Source: JALCOL01 sp022649665 (lineage in GTDB: Bacteria > Bacillota > Bacilli > Lactobacillales > Enterococcaceae). Taken from it: a stretch of 42,172 nucleotides of DNA. The position numbers were made by a program, and so were the translations under genes. The notes beneath the pieces were generated by a model, which saw only the letters and a program-made list of their open reading frames with translations, did no database searches and was not told where the DNA came from. Below are positions 1-7,499 of this stretch, piece after piece (the stretch's first letter is position 1; every line of letters starts with the position of its first letter). The stretch lies in the NCBI GenBank assembly GCA_030372335.1, contig JAUDCW010000019.1; one strand, written 5' to 3'.

Positions 1-13
1 GTATTCGATCTAT

Positions 14-99
14 GCCGGGGTGGCGGAACTGGCAGACGCACAGGACTTAAAATCCTGCGGTGAGTGATCACCGTACCGGTTCGATTCCGGTCCTCGGCA
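14..99 (+). tRNA. tRNA-Leu(TAA)
   Basis: Class II cloverleaf with a variable arm. The acceptor GCCGGGG pairs with CCTCGGC (one G-T pair), the discriminator is A99, and the anticodon loop carries TAA. It is the first gene visible in the array; no CCA is encoded. Confidence 0.96.
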
Positions 100-124
100 T
101 TGCTTCGAAGATTATTATTTTTAT

Positions 125-198
125 GCGCCCATAGCTCAATTGGATAGAGTGCTTGACTACGGATCAAGAGGTTGAGGGTTCGACTCCTTCTGGGCGCG
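125..198 (+). tRNA. tRNA-Arg(ACG)
   Basis: 74-nt cloverleaf. The acceptor GCGCCCA pairs with TGGGCGC and the anticodon is ACG, whose A34 is normally deaminated to inosine by TadA. The discriminator is G and no CCA is encoded. Confidence 0.96.
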
Positions 199-201
199 TT
201 T

Positions 202-275
202 CGGGAAGTAGCTCAGCTTGGTAGAGTACCTGGTTTGGGACCAGGGTGTCGCAGGTTCGAATCCTGTCTTCCCGA
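202..275 (+). tRNA. tRNA-Pro(TGG)
   Basis: 74-nt cloverleaf. The acceptor CGGGAAG pairs with CTTCCCG, the anticodon is TGG, the discriminator is A and no CCA is encoded. Confidence 0.96.
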
Positions 276-300
276 TAAACAGATTTTCTGTTTCAAATTT

Positions 301-374
301 CGCGGTGTAGCTCAGCTGGCTAGAGCGTCCGGTTCATACCCGGGAGGTCGGGGGTTCGATCCCCTCCGCCGCGA
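301..374 (+). tRNA. tRNA-Met(CAT), elongator
   Basis: 74-nt cloverleaf with a fully paired acceptor (CGCGGTG with CGCCGCG) and anticodon CAT in a TCCGG/CCGGG stem. The paired first base pair and the lack of the GGG/CCC anticodon-stem triplet separate it from the initiator copies at 582 and 1191. No CCA is encoded. Confidence 0.9.
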
Positions 375-391
375 TAAAAGCTTTCGAGCCT

Positions 392-465
392 GGACCTTTA
401 GCTCAGCTGGTTAGAGCAGACGGCTCATAACCGTCCGGTCGTAGGTTCGAGTCCTACAAGGTCCA
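392..465 (+). tRNA. tRNA with CAT anticodon, probably tRNA-Ile2 (lysidine)
   Basis: 74-nt cloverleaf. The acceptor GGACCTT pairs with AAGGTCC and the anticodon is CAT. From memory, the sequence closely resembles the Bacillus minor tRNA-Ile, whose CAT anticodon is changed to k2CAU by TilS to read AUA. Its place straight after elongator Met matches the order of Bacillus-type arrays. The Ile identity is inferred; a simple anticodon reading would call it Met. Confidence 0.8.
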
Positions 466-478
466 TAGCGGCTTTCGT

Positions 479-568
479 GGAGGATTACCCAAGTCCGGCT
501 GAAGGGAACGGTCTTGAAAACCGTCAGGTGTGTAAAAGCACGCAAGGGTTCGAATCCCTTATCCTCCT
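479..568 (+). tRNA. tRNA-Ser(TGA), copy 1
   Basis: 90-nt class II tRNA. The acceptor GGAGGAT pairs with ATCCTCC, the anticodon is TGA and there is a long variable arm. The base after the acceptor helix is T568, so the discriminator reads as U73 instead of the G seen in tRNA-Ser(GCT) at 1518. No CCA is encoded. Confidence 0.95.
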
Positions 569-581
569 TTTTTTCTATTAT

Positions 582-655
<74 letters not shown>

Positions 656-666
656 TTTGCTCGATT

Positions 667-739
667 GGTTCCGTGGTGTAGGGGTTAACATGCCTGCCTG
701 TCACGCAGGAGATCGCGGGTTCGATTCCCGTCGGAACCG
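667..739 (+). tRNA. tRNA-Asp(GTC), copy 1
   Basis: 73-nt cloverleaf. The acceptor GGTTCCG pairs with CGGAACC, the anticodon is GTC and the discriminator is G. Confidence 0.95.
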
Positions 740-750
740 TAGCAAATCTC

Positions 751-823
751 GGCGTGGTAGCTCAGTTGGTAGAGCAACGGATTGAAGCTCCGTGTGTCGG
801 CAGTTCGATTCTGTCCCGCGCCA
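751..823 (+). tRNA. tRNA-Phe(GAA)
   Basis: 73-nt cloverleaf. The acceptor GGCGTGG pairs with CCGCGCC and anticodon GAA sits in an ACGGA/TCCGT stem. It is the only Phe gene in the window and the one member of the first repeat block missing from the second. Confidence 0.94.
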
Positions 824-838
824 TTACCGCAATTTTTT

Positions 839-909
839 GCGGGTGTAGTTTAGTGGTAAAACCACAGCCTTCCAAGCTGTTGTCGCGAGTTCGATTCTCG
901 TCACCCGCT
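839..909 (+). tRNA. tRNA-Gly(TCC), copy 1
   Basis: 71-nt cloverleaf. The acceptor GCGGGTG pairs with CACCCGC, the anticodon is TCC and the discriminator is T, as is usual for Gly. Confidence 0.95.
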
Positions 910-922
910 TTTCTATAATTAT

Positions 923-996
<74 letters not shown>

Positions 997-1013
997 TTTG
1001 CATGTTTTACATT

Positions 1014-1085
1014 GGCCCGGTGGTCAAGCGGTTAAGACACCGCCCTTTCACGGCGGTATCACGGGTTCGATTCCCGTCCGGGTCA
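1014..1085 (+). tRNA. tRNA-Glu(TTC), copy 1
   Basis: 72-nt cloverleaf. The acceptor GGCCCGG pairs with CCGGGTC (one G-T pair) and the anticodon is TTC. It is a likely substrate for the U34 modification enzymes encoded at 8979-10495. Confidence 0.94.
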
Positions 1086-1089
1086 TTTT

Positions 1090-1179
1090 GGAGGATTACC
1101 CAAGTCCGGCTGAAGGGAACGGTCTTGAAAACCGTCAGGTGTGTAAAAGCACGCAGGGGTTCGAATCCCTTATCCTCCT
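1090..1179 (+). tRNA. tRNA-Ser(TGA), copy 2
   Basis: Near-identical to the copy at 479. I see one difference, in the T stem, where an A-T pair becomes a G-T wobble. It also reads T (1179) at the discriminator position. Confidence 0.95.
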
Positions 1180-1190
1180 TTTACTATTAT

Positions 1191-1264
<74 letters not shown>

Positions 1265-1275
1265 TTAGTTTTATT

Positions 1276-1348
1276 GGTTCCGTGGTGTAGGGGTTAACAT
1301 GCCTGCCTGTCACGCAGGAGATCGCGGGTTCGATTCCCGTCGGAACCG
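1276..1348 (+). tRNA. tRNA-Asp(GTC), copy 2
   Basis: Same sequence as the copy at 667. It is followed directly by Gly(TCC) without an intervening Phe gene. Confidence 0.95.
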
Positions 1349-1356
1349 CTTTTTTT

Positions 1357-1427
1357 GCGGGTGTAGTTTAGTGGTAAAACCACAGCCTTCCAAGCTGTTG
1401 TCGCGAGTTCGATTCTCGTCACCCGCT
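1357..1427 (+). tRNA. tRNA-Gly(TCC), copy 2
   Basis: Same sequence as the copy at 839, starting 9 nt after tRNA-Asp. Confidence 0.95.
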
Positions 1428-1441
1428 CTTGTTACATTGAT

Positions 1442-1515
<74 letters not shown>

Positions 1516-1517
1516 TT

Positions 1518-1605
1518 GGGGAAGTACTCAAGTGGCTGAAGAGGCGCCCCTGCTAAGGGTGTAGGTCGGGAAACCGGCGCGAGGGTTCAAATCCCTCCTT
1601 CTCCG
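1518..1605 (+). tRNA. tRNA-Ser(GCT)
   Basis: 88-nt class II tRNA. The acceptor GGGGAAG pairs with CTTCTCC, the anticodon is GCT, and the discriminator is G1605. It has no counterpart in the first repeat block. Confidence 0.95.
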
Positions 1606-1614
1606 TCTTTTGGC

Positions 1615-1686
1615 GGCCCGGTGGTCAAGCGGTTAAGACACCGCCCTTTCACGGCGGTATCACGGGTTCGATTCCCGTCCGGGTCA
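1615..1686 (+). tRNA. tRNA-Glu(TTC), copy 2
   Basis: Same sequence as the copy at 1014. It is the last gene of the array; the terminator stem starts 4 nt later. Confidence 0.94.
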
Positions 1687-1689
1687 TGT

Positions 1690-1715
1690 AGAATGCTTTC
1701 GAGCATTCTTTTTTT
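1690..1715 (+). terminator. terminator of the tRNA array
   Basis: A perfect 8-bp stem (AGAATGCT with AGCATTCT) closed by a TTCG tetraloop is followed by six T. It ends transcription of the array just before the next gene. Confidence 0.93.
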
Positions 1716-1744
1716 GTATACTGAACAAAAAGGTGGTTTCTTGG

Positions 1745-2308
1745 ATGGATCTTTTTTTGGAAGGACCTTCATTTGTCGGTAAAACGTCCTTGCTTTTGCG
1801 AGCGGTTTCAGGGTATCCTTTAAGGGGACTTTTTGTCGAGCGGCGCTGGCGTGCGGATCAAGTGGATTCGTTTTGGCTTTGCGACGCACGGGTTCTCACG
1901 GACGTATCTGCACCAAAGGCTCCTTTAATGGAAACTGACGCTAACTTCCACCGGACTTGGCATCCCGAGATCTTTTCTTCATTTGGGGTCTATCTGTTGG
2001 ATGATGCTTTGCAAGCAGCGGCTGACGAAGTGATCTTGCTGGATGAGATCGGCGGGATCGAGCTTTTAACGGATGTCTTTTTCGAAAAACTTTTGATAGT
2101 CCTGCAAATGAAAAACAAAATCGTCGGGGTCCATAAAAGTGATCAAAATGCGGCGCACCAAGCCAAGCGTCTGGATATTCCCAGCGAATACTTCAAGCGG
2201 CGAAAAATGCTGCGCGAGGCGATCGAAAAAAATGGGACGATCTTAACAATGAAAAAACAGAATCAGCTGGAGATCGAACAAAAATTGCAAAGATTTTTGT
2301 TTTTTTAA
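1745..2308 (+). CDS. THEP1-type P-loop NTPase (NTPase_1 family)
   Basis: 187 residues. The start region carries a P-loop (GPSFVGKTSL). The middle carries a Walker B block (VILLDEIGGIEL) of the form seen in THEP1/NTPase_1 nucleoside-triphosphatases, which hydrolyse NTPs and have no settled role in bacteria. I chose ATG 1745 because AAAGGTGG lies 8 nt upstream; an in-frame GTG at 1733 sits inside that ribosome binding site. A good -10 (TATACT, 1717-1722) follows the tRNA terminator. The gene lies 48 nt before an iron/cobalamin-type ABC importer on the same strand with no clear terminator between them, so it may be co-expressed, but a palindrome and possible promoter sit in the gap. The family call is firm; the substrate and the link to metal uptake are inference. 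Confidence 0.8.
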   Translation: MDLFLEGPSFVGKTSLLLRAVSGYPLRGLFVERRWRADQVDSFWLCDARVLTDVSAPKAPLMETDANFHRTWHPEIFSSFGVYLLDDALQAAADEVILLDEIGGIELLTDVFFEKLLIVLQMKNKIVGVHKSDQNAAHQAKRLDIPSEYFKRRKMLREAIEKNGTILTMKKQNQLEIEQKLQRFLFF

Positions 2309-2320
2309 CGATGTTCGTTA
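2306..2320. promoter_or_regulatory. palindromic candidate operator before the ABC importer
   Basis: A perfect 6-3-6 inverted repeat (TAACGA-TGT-TCGTTA) overlaps the stop of the NTPase gene and lies just before a possible -10 (TATAAA, 2332-2337) of the importer operon. Position and symmetry suit a dimeric metal-dependent repressor such as a Fur or MntR relative. No consensus match is exact, so the regulator is unknown. Confidence 0.4.
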
Positions 2321-2356
2321 TCTTGTAAAAGTATAAAGAGAGCGTGGTGGGCTGCT

Positions 2357-3364
2357 TTGCGCAAGTCGCGAGGTTTGATAATTCTTTTATTGGCATTATT
2401 TGTAAGCGTATTTTTATTTTCTTTTTATTTAGGTAAGTTCCCGATCTCACTCGATAATTTCGTTCATACGCTGCAAGAGCAGCTTGTTGGGAAACTTTCG
2501 GCAGAGCATTCACAATTTGCGACGATCATGTTCAAGATCCGTTTTCCGCGTGTTGTCATGGCAGCAGTCATTGGTGCGGGGATCGCTTTAGCAGGGGCAG
2601 CTTATCAAGCATTGTTCCAAAATCCGATGGTCTCGCAAGATATTTTAGGCGCATCGCAAGGCGCGGCATTCGGTGCAGCGCTTGGTTTATATCTTTCACA
2701 AAGTTATCAAGTCGTCGTCAGCTGGGCTTTTTTAGGTGGATTGATCGCGGTGGGGCTGGTTTTGTTTCTGGCTAAAATCATCAAAGGCGAAACGATCCTC
2801 TATATGATCTTGATCGGCATGATGGTCGGTTCGCTCTTCTCCTCCGCGGTTTCTTTTTTGAAGTTGATCGGGGATCCGATGAGTACTTTGCCGGCGATCA
2901 CATATTGGCTGATGGGCAGTCTTTCGGGGATCAAACAGCAGGATGTTGCTTTCGCGGTTCCTTTGATCGTCATTGGTTGCTTGCCGATCTTCTTTTTGCG
3001 CTGGCGGCTGAATTTGATGTCGCTCGGCACTCAAGAGGCCGAGAGTCTGGGTGTGAACACAAGAAATATTCGCGTGATCATGGTGTTCGCCGCAACGTTG
3101 ATCACTGCGGCAGCGGTTTCCGTGACTGGAATGATCGGCTGGGTCGGCTTGATCATTCCGCACTTCGCGCGCTTGATCGTCGGCAATGATTATCGCAAAG
3201 TCGTGCCGGTCAGTGCGCTCTTAGGGGCCTCGTTTCTTTTGATCGTGGATGATATTGCGCGGATGCTCACGACCAGCGAAATCCCGATCGGCATATTGAC
3301 TTCGTTTATCGGAGCACCGGTCTTTCTCTTGCTGTTGATCCGCAATGCAAAAATGACTCGGTGA
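2357..3364 (+). CDS. FecCD/BtuC-type ABC transporter permease
   Basis: 335 residues, the usual length for the FecCD family. The protein is very hydrophobic throughout, with about nine or ten membrane spans. It has the family signature near residue 85-100 (NPMVSQDILGASQGA) and a late motif around GLIIPHFARLIVG typical of the coupling-helix region that meets the ATPase. It should form the dimeric channel that passes an iron-siderophore, heme or cobalamin-like ligand into the cell. The start is TTG 2357, with GGTGGG a few bases upstream. The ATPase gene starts 15 nt after its stop. The ligand cannot be told from the sequence. Confidence 0.92.
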   Translation: MRKSRGLIILLLALFVSVFLFSFYLGKFPISLDNFVHTLQEQLVGKLSAEHSQFATIMFKIRFPRVVMAAVIGAGIALAGAAYQALFQNPMVSQDILGASQGAAFGAALGLYLSQSYQVVVSWAFLGGLIAVGLVLFLAKIIKGETILYMILIGMMVGSLFSSAVSFLKLIGDPMSTLPAITYWLMGSLSGIKQQDVAFAVPLIVIGCLPIFFLRWRLNLMSLGTQEAESLGVNTRNIRVIMVFAATLITAAAVSVTGMIGWVGLIIPHFARLIVGNDYRKVVPVSALLGASFLLIVDDIARMLTTSEIPIGILTSFIGAPVFLLLLIRNAKMTR

Positions 3365-3378
3365 AAGGAGCTGGAAGG

Positions 3379-4167
3379 ATGCTGAAAGCGCAAAATCTAT
3401 CGATCGCGTATGGACATAAAACTGTTTTAGAAGATATCTCTTTTACTTTTGAGGCTGGCGAGTCCGTTTTTTTGCTAGGAAAAAACGGTGCCGGAAAATC
3501 AACGCTTTTTAAAGCGCTGCTGGGCTTCTTATCGCCGGCAAGCGGCACGATCGAAATCAATGATAAAAATCTTGCGGCTTATTCACAAAAAGAATTAGCA
3601 CAAACGATCGCTTATATCCCGCAAAAGCCGAATGCGGTTTTCCCTTATACTGTTTTTGAAATGGTGCTGATGGGAACGACCGCGCAGCTGCACGCTCTGC
3701 AAACACCAGGGGCAAAAGAAGAAAAACGCGCGATCGCCGCGCTCGAACGGCTCAATATTTTGCGATTGGCTGAACGGCCTTTTCCGCAGATCAGCGGGGG
3801 CGAGCAGCAGCTGGCGATCATTGCACGGGCGATCGCACAAAACAGCCGGATCCTCTTGATGGATGAGCCCTGTGCAAGTTTGGATTACGGAAATCAGATC
3901 ATGGTGCTCGAAATGATCGATCAGCTGGTCCAAGACGGCTATCTGATCTTTCAATCAAGTCATGATCCGAATCATGCGTTTCAGTATGGTTCGAAAGCAG
4001 TCGTGCTGAACCGGCACCATTTGGAAGTCAGCGGTGCGCCTGCGGAAGTCTTGACGAGCGAATTGCTGCAGAAAATCTATCAAGTACCGCTTGAGGTCGT
4101 CGAAGTGCAAGACGAAAAAGTCGTTTTGCCGATCAAAGGAGGCAAAATGCATGTGGGAAGTTTATGA
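3379..4167 (+). CDS. ABC transporter ATP-binding protein (FecE/BtuD type)
   Basis: 262 residues with all ABC ATPase motifs in order: Walker A (GKNGAGKST), Q-loop (YIPQK), signature (QISGGEQQL), Walker B (ILLMDEPCASLD) and switch His (SSHDPNH). It powers the permease encoded just upstream. The start at ATG 3379 is preceded at the right distance by AAAGGAG; an in-frame GTG at 3361 overlaps the permease stop and lies upstream of that site. Its last 17 nt overlap the next gene, which suggests translational coupling. Confidence 0.93.
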   Translation: MLKAQNLSIAYGHKTVLEDISFTFEAGESVFLLGKNGAGKSTLFKALLGFLSPASGTIEINDKNLAAYSQKELAQTIAYIPQKPNAVFPYTVFEMVLMGTTAQLHALQTPGAKEEKRAIAALERLNILRLAERPFPQISGGEQQLAIIARAIAQNSRILLMDEPCASLDYGNQIMVLEMIDQLVQDGYLIFQSSHDPNHAFQYGSKAVVLNRHHLEVSGAPAEVLTSELLQKIYQVPLEVVEVQDEKVVLPIKGGKMHVGSL

Positions 4168-4888
4168 TGAATTGATCGCGGGGGTCGGAGAAGGCAAGAT
4201 CCGCGAGATTTTCCCGACTAAAAATCGCATGATCATTACCAGCGAGCACGGGATCGGGACCGCCGTCCGATACGGGGCGGTGCCGGAAGAAAACGTGTTA
4301 GCCCAAATGAAAGGCGCTGCGCTGAAAGAAGCCGCCGCAATGATCAAATTGTGGGATTTTCCGCTAGCGAGCATCGGCTTGGCGGCAATGAACAGCTTTT
4401 ATAATAACCGCGCATACACTGAAGAACATTTTCACGCACTTGCCGCTGCCGATATTTTCAGACTGTATGAACAGACGATCACGGAAAATGATCCAAGAAA
4501 ATTTGCGACGATCGGCCACTTTCCGGGGATCCCGCAATTTCCAAAACTGCAGGCGCGCTTGACGGTTTTTGAGCTGGATCCGCGTCCGGGCGACTTGCCG
4601 GCAAGTGCCGCCGAATTTCTGCTGCCGGAGATTGCGGTCGTTTTCATCACCGCCTCAGCACTGGTCAATAAGACGTTGCCGCGGCTGCTTGCATTGGCGA
4701 AAAATGCCGAAGTCATTATTTTAGGAGCAAGTACACCGCTGTCCCCGGTTTGGTTTGAACACGGGGTGCATTTGTTAGCGGGAACTTATTTCAATAATTC
4801 GCATTTGGAAAAACTGAAACAGGATCCAAATTGTCGAAAATTAAGCTGCTTGGGAAAAGCAGTGGTGCTTGAAAGAAAGGAAGGATAG
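4151..4888 (+). CDS. DUF364 family protein (putative heavy-metal chelation)
   Basis: 245 residues. It resembles the DUF4213/DUF364 family: an N-terminal enolase-like region (EHGIGTAVRYG near residue 32) and a C-terminal Rossmann-like half with the stretch around VIILGASTPLSPVWFEHGV. Family members are often encoded with iron or cobalamin ABC importers and have been suggested to chelate metals, without a proven reaction. I chose ATG 4151 because AAAGGAGG (4135-4142) lies 8 nt upstream; the ATG at 4147 is in the ATPase frame. The gene is sandwiched between the ATPase and the binding-protein genes, which supports a role in handling the imported ligand. Confidence 0.82.
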   Translation: MWEVYDELIAGVGEGKIREIFPTKNRMIITSEHGIGTAVRYGAVPEENVLAQMKGAALKEAAAMIKLWDFPLASIGLAAMNSFYNNRAYTEEHFHALAAADIFRLYEQTITENDPRKFATIGHFPGIPQFPKLQARLTVFELDPRPGDLPASAAEFLLPEIAVVFITASALVNKTLPRLLALAKNAEVIILGASTPLSPVWFEHGVHLLAGTYFNNSHLEKLKQDPNCRKLSCLGKAVVLERKEG

Positions 4889-4892
4889 AAGA

Positions 4893-6017
4893 ATGAAAAA
4901 GAAATTTTTGGGAGGAGCCGTGCTTGCGCTTGCACTCGGATTGACGCTTGCCGGCTGCGGCAGCAAGACAAATGACTCCGCGTCTTCGTCGACGGAGTCA
5001 AAAACAGCGCAAACGACAAAATCGGCGGAAGCAAAGAAACGGACGTTCACTGATGATGCCGGCCGCAAAGTGGAGATTCCGGCAAAACTAACGAAGATCG
5101 CGCCGTCGGGCCCGCTAGCACAGATCGTCTTGTACACCAGCAGCCCCGATGCGTTGGTTGGGATTTCAAGCGACCTGCCGGAAAATGCTAAAGGCTGGAT
5201 CCCCGACAAGTATTATAAACTGCCGAAATTTGGGCAGTTCTACGGAAAAAATGCTAATTTGAATATGGAAGCGTTGACCGCTGCGGCGCCGGAAGCAGTC
5301 ATTGATATCGGCGAAAAGAAAAAGACTGTAAAAGAAGATATGGACAGTTTGCAAAAGCAGCTCGATATTCCAGTACTGTTCGTCGAAGCAACGCTTGAAC
5401 ATATGGATGAAACATATCAAAAGCTGGGCGATTTGACAGGACGCAAAAAAGAAAATGACAAACTCGCTTCGTATTGTAAAGAGGTCCTCAGCACGGCGAA
5501 AAAGAATAAAGAAAAAATCGGCGATAAGCAAAAAACGGTTTATTATGCCGGCGGTCAAGACGGCTTGAGCACGAATGCGGAAGGTTCGTTCCACGCAGAA
5601 GTTTTTGATGTCCTGGGAGCGAAAAATGTCGTTAGCGGGATGGAAGTCGCTTCTAAAGGCGAAGGAACAACGATCTCGATGGAGCAATTGATGCAGTGGC
5701 AGCCGGACTATATCTTAGCGGCGACTGATGCGATCTATCAGCAGATCAAAACAGATGCGACTTGGCAAACCTTGACAGCCGTCAAAGAAGGGCGCGTCTA
5801 CCGCGTACCGGATATCCCGTTCAACTTCTTGGCTTCCCCGCCTTCAGTTAACCGGATCATGGGGCTGCAGTGGCTTGGGAAAGTCATGTATCCGGACGAA
5901 TATCAAGGTGATTTGAATAAAGAAGTCAAAGAATTTTATAAAGACTTCTATCATGTCGACTTGACGCAGGATCAGTTGGCGGAACTGCTGAAAAACAGCG
6001 TGCCAGAATCGAAATAA
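4893..6017 (+). CDS. ABC transporter substrate-binding lipoprotein (iron/cobalamin type)
   Basis: 374 residues. A signal peptide ends in a lipobox (TLAGC, Cys22), so it is anchored outside the membrane. A Ser/Thr-rich linker follows, then a periplasmic-binding fold beginning at RTFTDDAGRKVEIP, the usual opening of COG0614 proteins. A C-terminal SPPSVNRIMGLQWLG block is typical of the subgroup found beside DUF364 genes. It captures the ligand for the permease and ATPase encoded upstream. The start is ATG 4893 after GAAAGGAAGG. It is the last gene of the operon; a terminator follows at 6027. Confidence 0.9.
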   Translation: MKKKFLGGAVLALALGLTLAGCGSKTNDSASSSTESKTAQTTKSAEAKKRTFTDDAGRKVEIPAKLTKIAPSGPLAQIVLYTSSPDALVGISSDLPENAKGWIPDKYYKLPKFGQFYGKNANLNMEALTAAAPEAVIDIGEKKKTVKEDMDSLQKQLDIPVLFVEATLEHMDETYQKLGDLTGRKKENDKLASYCKEVLSTAKKNKEKIGDKQKTVYYAGGQDGLSTNAEGSFHAEVFDVLGAKNVVSGMEVASKGEGTTISMEQLMQWQPDYILAATDAIYQQIKTDATWQTLTAVKEGRVYRVPDIPFNFLASPPSVNRIMGLQWLGKVMYPDEYQGDLNKEVKEFYKDFYHVDLTQDQLAELLKNSVPESK

Positions 6018-6026
6018 CACCCAAAG

Positions 6027-6057
6027 CGGAGCTGCAAAATGCGGCTTCGTTTTTTTA
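6027..6057 (+). terminator. terminator of the ABC importer operon
   Basis: A 9-bp stem (CGGAGCTGC with GCGGCTTCG, two G-T pairs) with loop AAAAT is followed by seven T. Confidence 0.88.
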
Positions 6058-6076
6058 TTTCGATCAGGAAAAGAGC

Positions 6077-6105
6077 CTGTTTTCAAGCGGAAAATCTGCT
6101 ATACT
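6077..6105 (+). promoter_or_regulatory. metK promoter
   Basis: The -10 TATACT (6100-6105) lies 17 nt after a weak -35 CTGTTT (6077-6082). The transcript would begin just before the SMK box. Confidence 0.6.
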
Positions 6106-6111
6106 GATTGA

Positions 6112-6190
6112 GGTGCAAGTACACGTTCCCGAAAGGATTTATCCCGCTGGATAAAGATGCCTTGTAACCGAATGAAATTTAGGGGGAAGT
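6112..6190 (+). promoter_or_regulatory. SMK-box (SAM-III) riboswitch
   Basis: The leader contains the conserved blocks of the SMK box in order: GTTCCCGAAAGGAT (6125-6138), GATGCCTTGTAACCGAA (near 6156-6172), and the Shine-Dalgarno AGGGGGA (6181-6187) ahead of metK. GGTGCAAG at 6112 can pair with CTTGTAACC. In this class SAM binding sequesters the Shine-Dalgarno sequence and stops metK translation. The class is typical of Lactobacillales. Confidence 0.92.
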
Positions 6191-6197
6191 ATAAATC

Positions 6198-7391
6198 ATG
6201 AAAGAAAGACACTTATTTACTTCGGAGTCGGTTTCTGAAGGACATCCGGACAAAGTCGCCGATCAGATCAGCGATGCGATCCTGGATGCACTTCTGGAAA
6301 AAGATCCGCTGGCGCGGGTCGCCTGCGAAACGTCCGTTACCACCGGAATGGTTTTTGTGATGGGCGAGATCTCAACGACCGCTTATGTCGATATCCAAAA
6401 AATCGTGCGGCAGACGATCAAAGACATCGGCTATGACCGCTCGACGTATGGCTTTGACGGCGATACGGTCGCAGTATTGACAGCGATCGATGAACAGTCG
6501 CCCGATATCGCGCGCGGCGTCGACCGCGCGCTCGATGCTCATCCAAGCGATCAAATGATCGATGCGATCGGTGCGGGCGATCAAGGATTGATGTTCGGTT
6601 TTGCGATCAATGAAACACCGGAATTGATGCCGCTGCCGATCTCGCTGGCACATAAATTGATGCGCCGAACGGCAAAATTGCGCAAAGACGGGACGCTGCC
6701 TTATTTGCGGCCGGATGCGAAAAGCCAAGTCACTGTCGAATACAGTGAAGATGGCCAGCCGCTGCGGATCGATACGATCGTGCTCTCGACGCAGCATACG
6801 AAAGATGTTTCACTGGAAACGATCAAAAAAGATGTCATGGAGCAGGTGATCCGCGAAGTCGTACCGGCGAAATGGCTCGATGAAAAAACCAAATATTTCA
6901 TCAACCCGACCGGCCGCTTTGTGATCGGCGGACCGCAAGGCGATTCCGGGTTGACCGGCCGCAAGATCATCGTCGATACTTACGGCGGTTATGCCCGTCA
7001 CGGCGGCGGCGCCTTCTCCGGCAAAGATGCAACGAAGGTCGACCGCTCGGCAGCATATGCTGCGCGCTATATCGCTAAAAATATCGTCGCTTCGGGGATC
7101 GCAACGAAATGCGAGATCCAGCTTGCCTATGCGATCGGGGTCGCTGAGCCCGTTTCGATCGCGGTCAATACGTACGGCACAAGTGCGTACGATGAAGAAA
7201 AAATCATCGAAGCGATCCGCGAGAACTTTGATCTGCGGCCAGCCGGCATCATCGAAATGCTCGACTTGCGGCGGCCGATCTACCGGCAAACCGCTGCGTA
7301 TGGCCATTTCGGCCGTACTGATATCGATCTTCCGTGGGAAAGAACCGATAAGATCGAACCGCTTTTGAACAGTCTCAAAGAAACAAAATAA
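6198..7391 (+). CDS. metK: S-adenosylmethionine synthase
   Basis: 397 residues, the full usual length. The N-terminus has LFTSESVSEGHPDK, followed by GAGDQGLMFGFA near residue 120 and the GGGAFSGKDATKVDRS stretch near 270, all classic MetK motifs for ATP and methionine binding. It makes SAM from methionine and ATP in the cytoplasm. Its ATG follows the Shine-Dalgarno of the SMK box, so translation should fall when SAM is plentiful. SAM from this enzyme feeds the methylase and the radical-SAM protein encoded at 8979-10495. The gene stands alone, with a hairpin region after it. Confidence 0.98.
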   Translation: MKERHLFTSESVSEGHPDKVADQISDAILDALLEKDPLARVACETSVTTGMVFVMGEISTTAYVDIQKIVRQTIKDIGYDRSTYGFDGDTVAVLTAIDEQSPDIARGVDRALDAHPSDQMIDAIGAGDQGLMFGFAINETPELMPLPISLAHKLMRRTAKLRKDGTLPYLRPDAKSQVTVEYSEDGQPLRIDTIVLSTQHTKDVSLETIKKDVMEQVIREVVPAKWLDEKTKYFINPTGRFVIGGPQGDSGLTGRKIIVDTYGGYARHGGGAFSGKDATKVDRSAAYAARYIAKNIVASGIATKCEIQLAYAIGVAEPVSIAVNTYGTSAYDEEKIIEAIRENFDLRPAGIIEMLDLRRPIYRQTAAYGHFGRTDIDLPWERTDKIEPLLNSLKETK

Positions 7392-7466
7392 GAAGAAGCT
7401 GCTTCTGGAGCGCCATTTATGCGGAAAACTGGACCTTGACAAGGTTTTTGTCATGGTTCAGTTTTC
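7392..7466 (+). repeat. intergenic repeated hairpin element, copy A
   Basis: The 75 nt after metK closely match the stretch after asnB (26961-27044): both share AAGAAGCTGCTT, then TGGA, CC-TTTAT and CGGA blocks in the same order. Its 3' part is a long hairpin (GAAAACTG with CAGTTTTC, plus an inner TGACA/TGTCA stem). A partial match follows ilvC at 20883. No strong T run follows here, so terminator activity is uncertain. Confidence 0.65.
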
Positions 7467-7499
7467 TATTTGATAGAAGTTCAGAAAGGAAGAAATGTT

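Noticed and set aside
6372..7454. Long minus-strand frames opposite metK.
   Set aside because: They lie wholly opposite a full-length conserved gene; composition-driven shadows.
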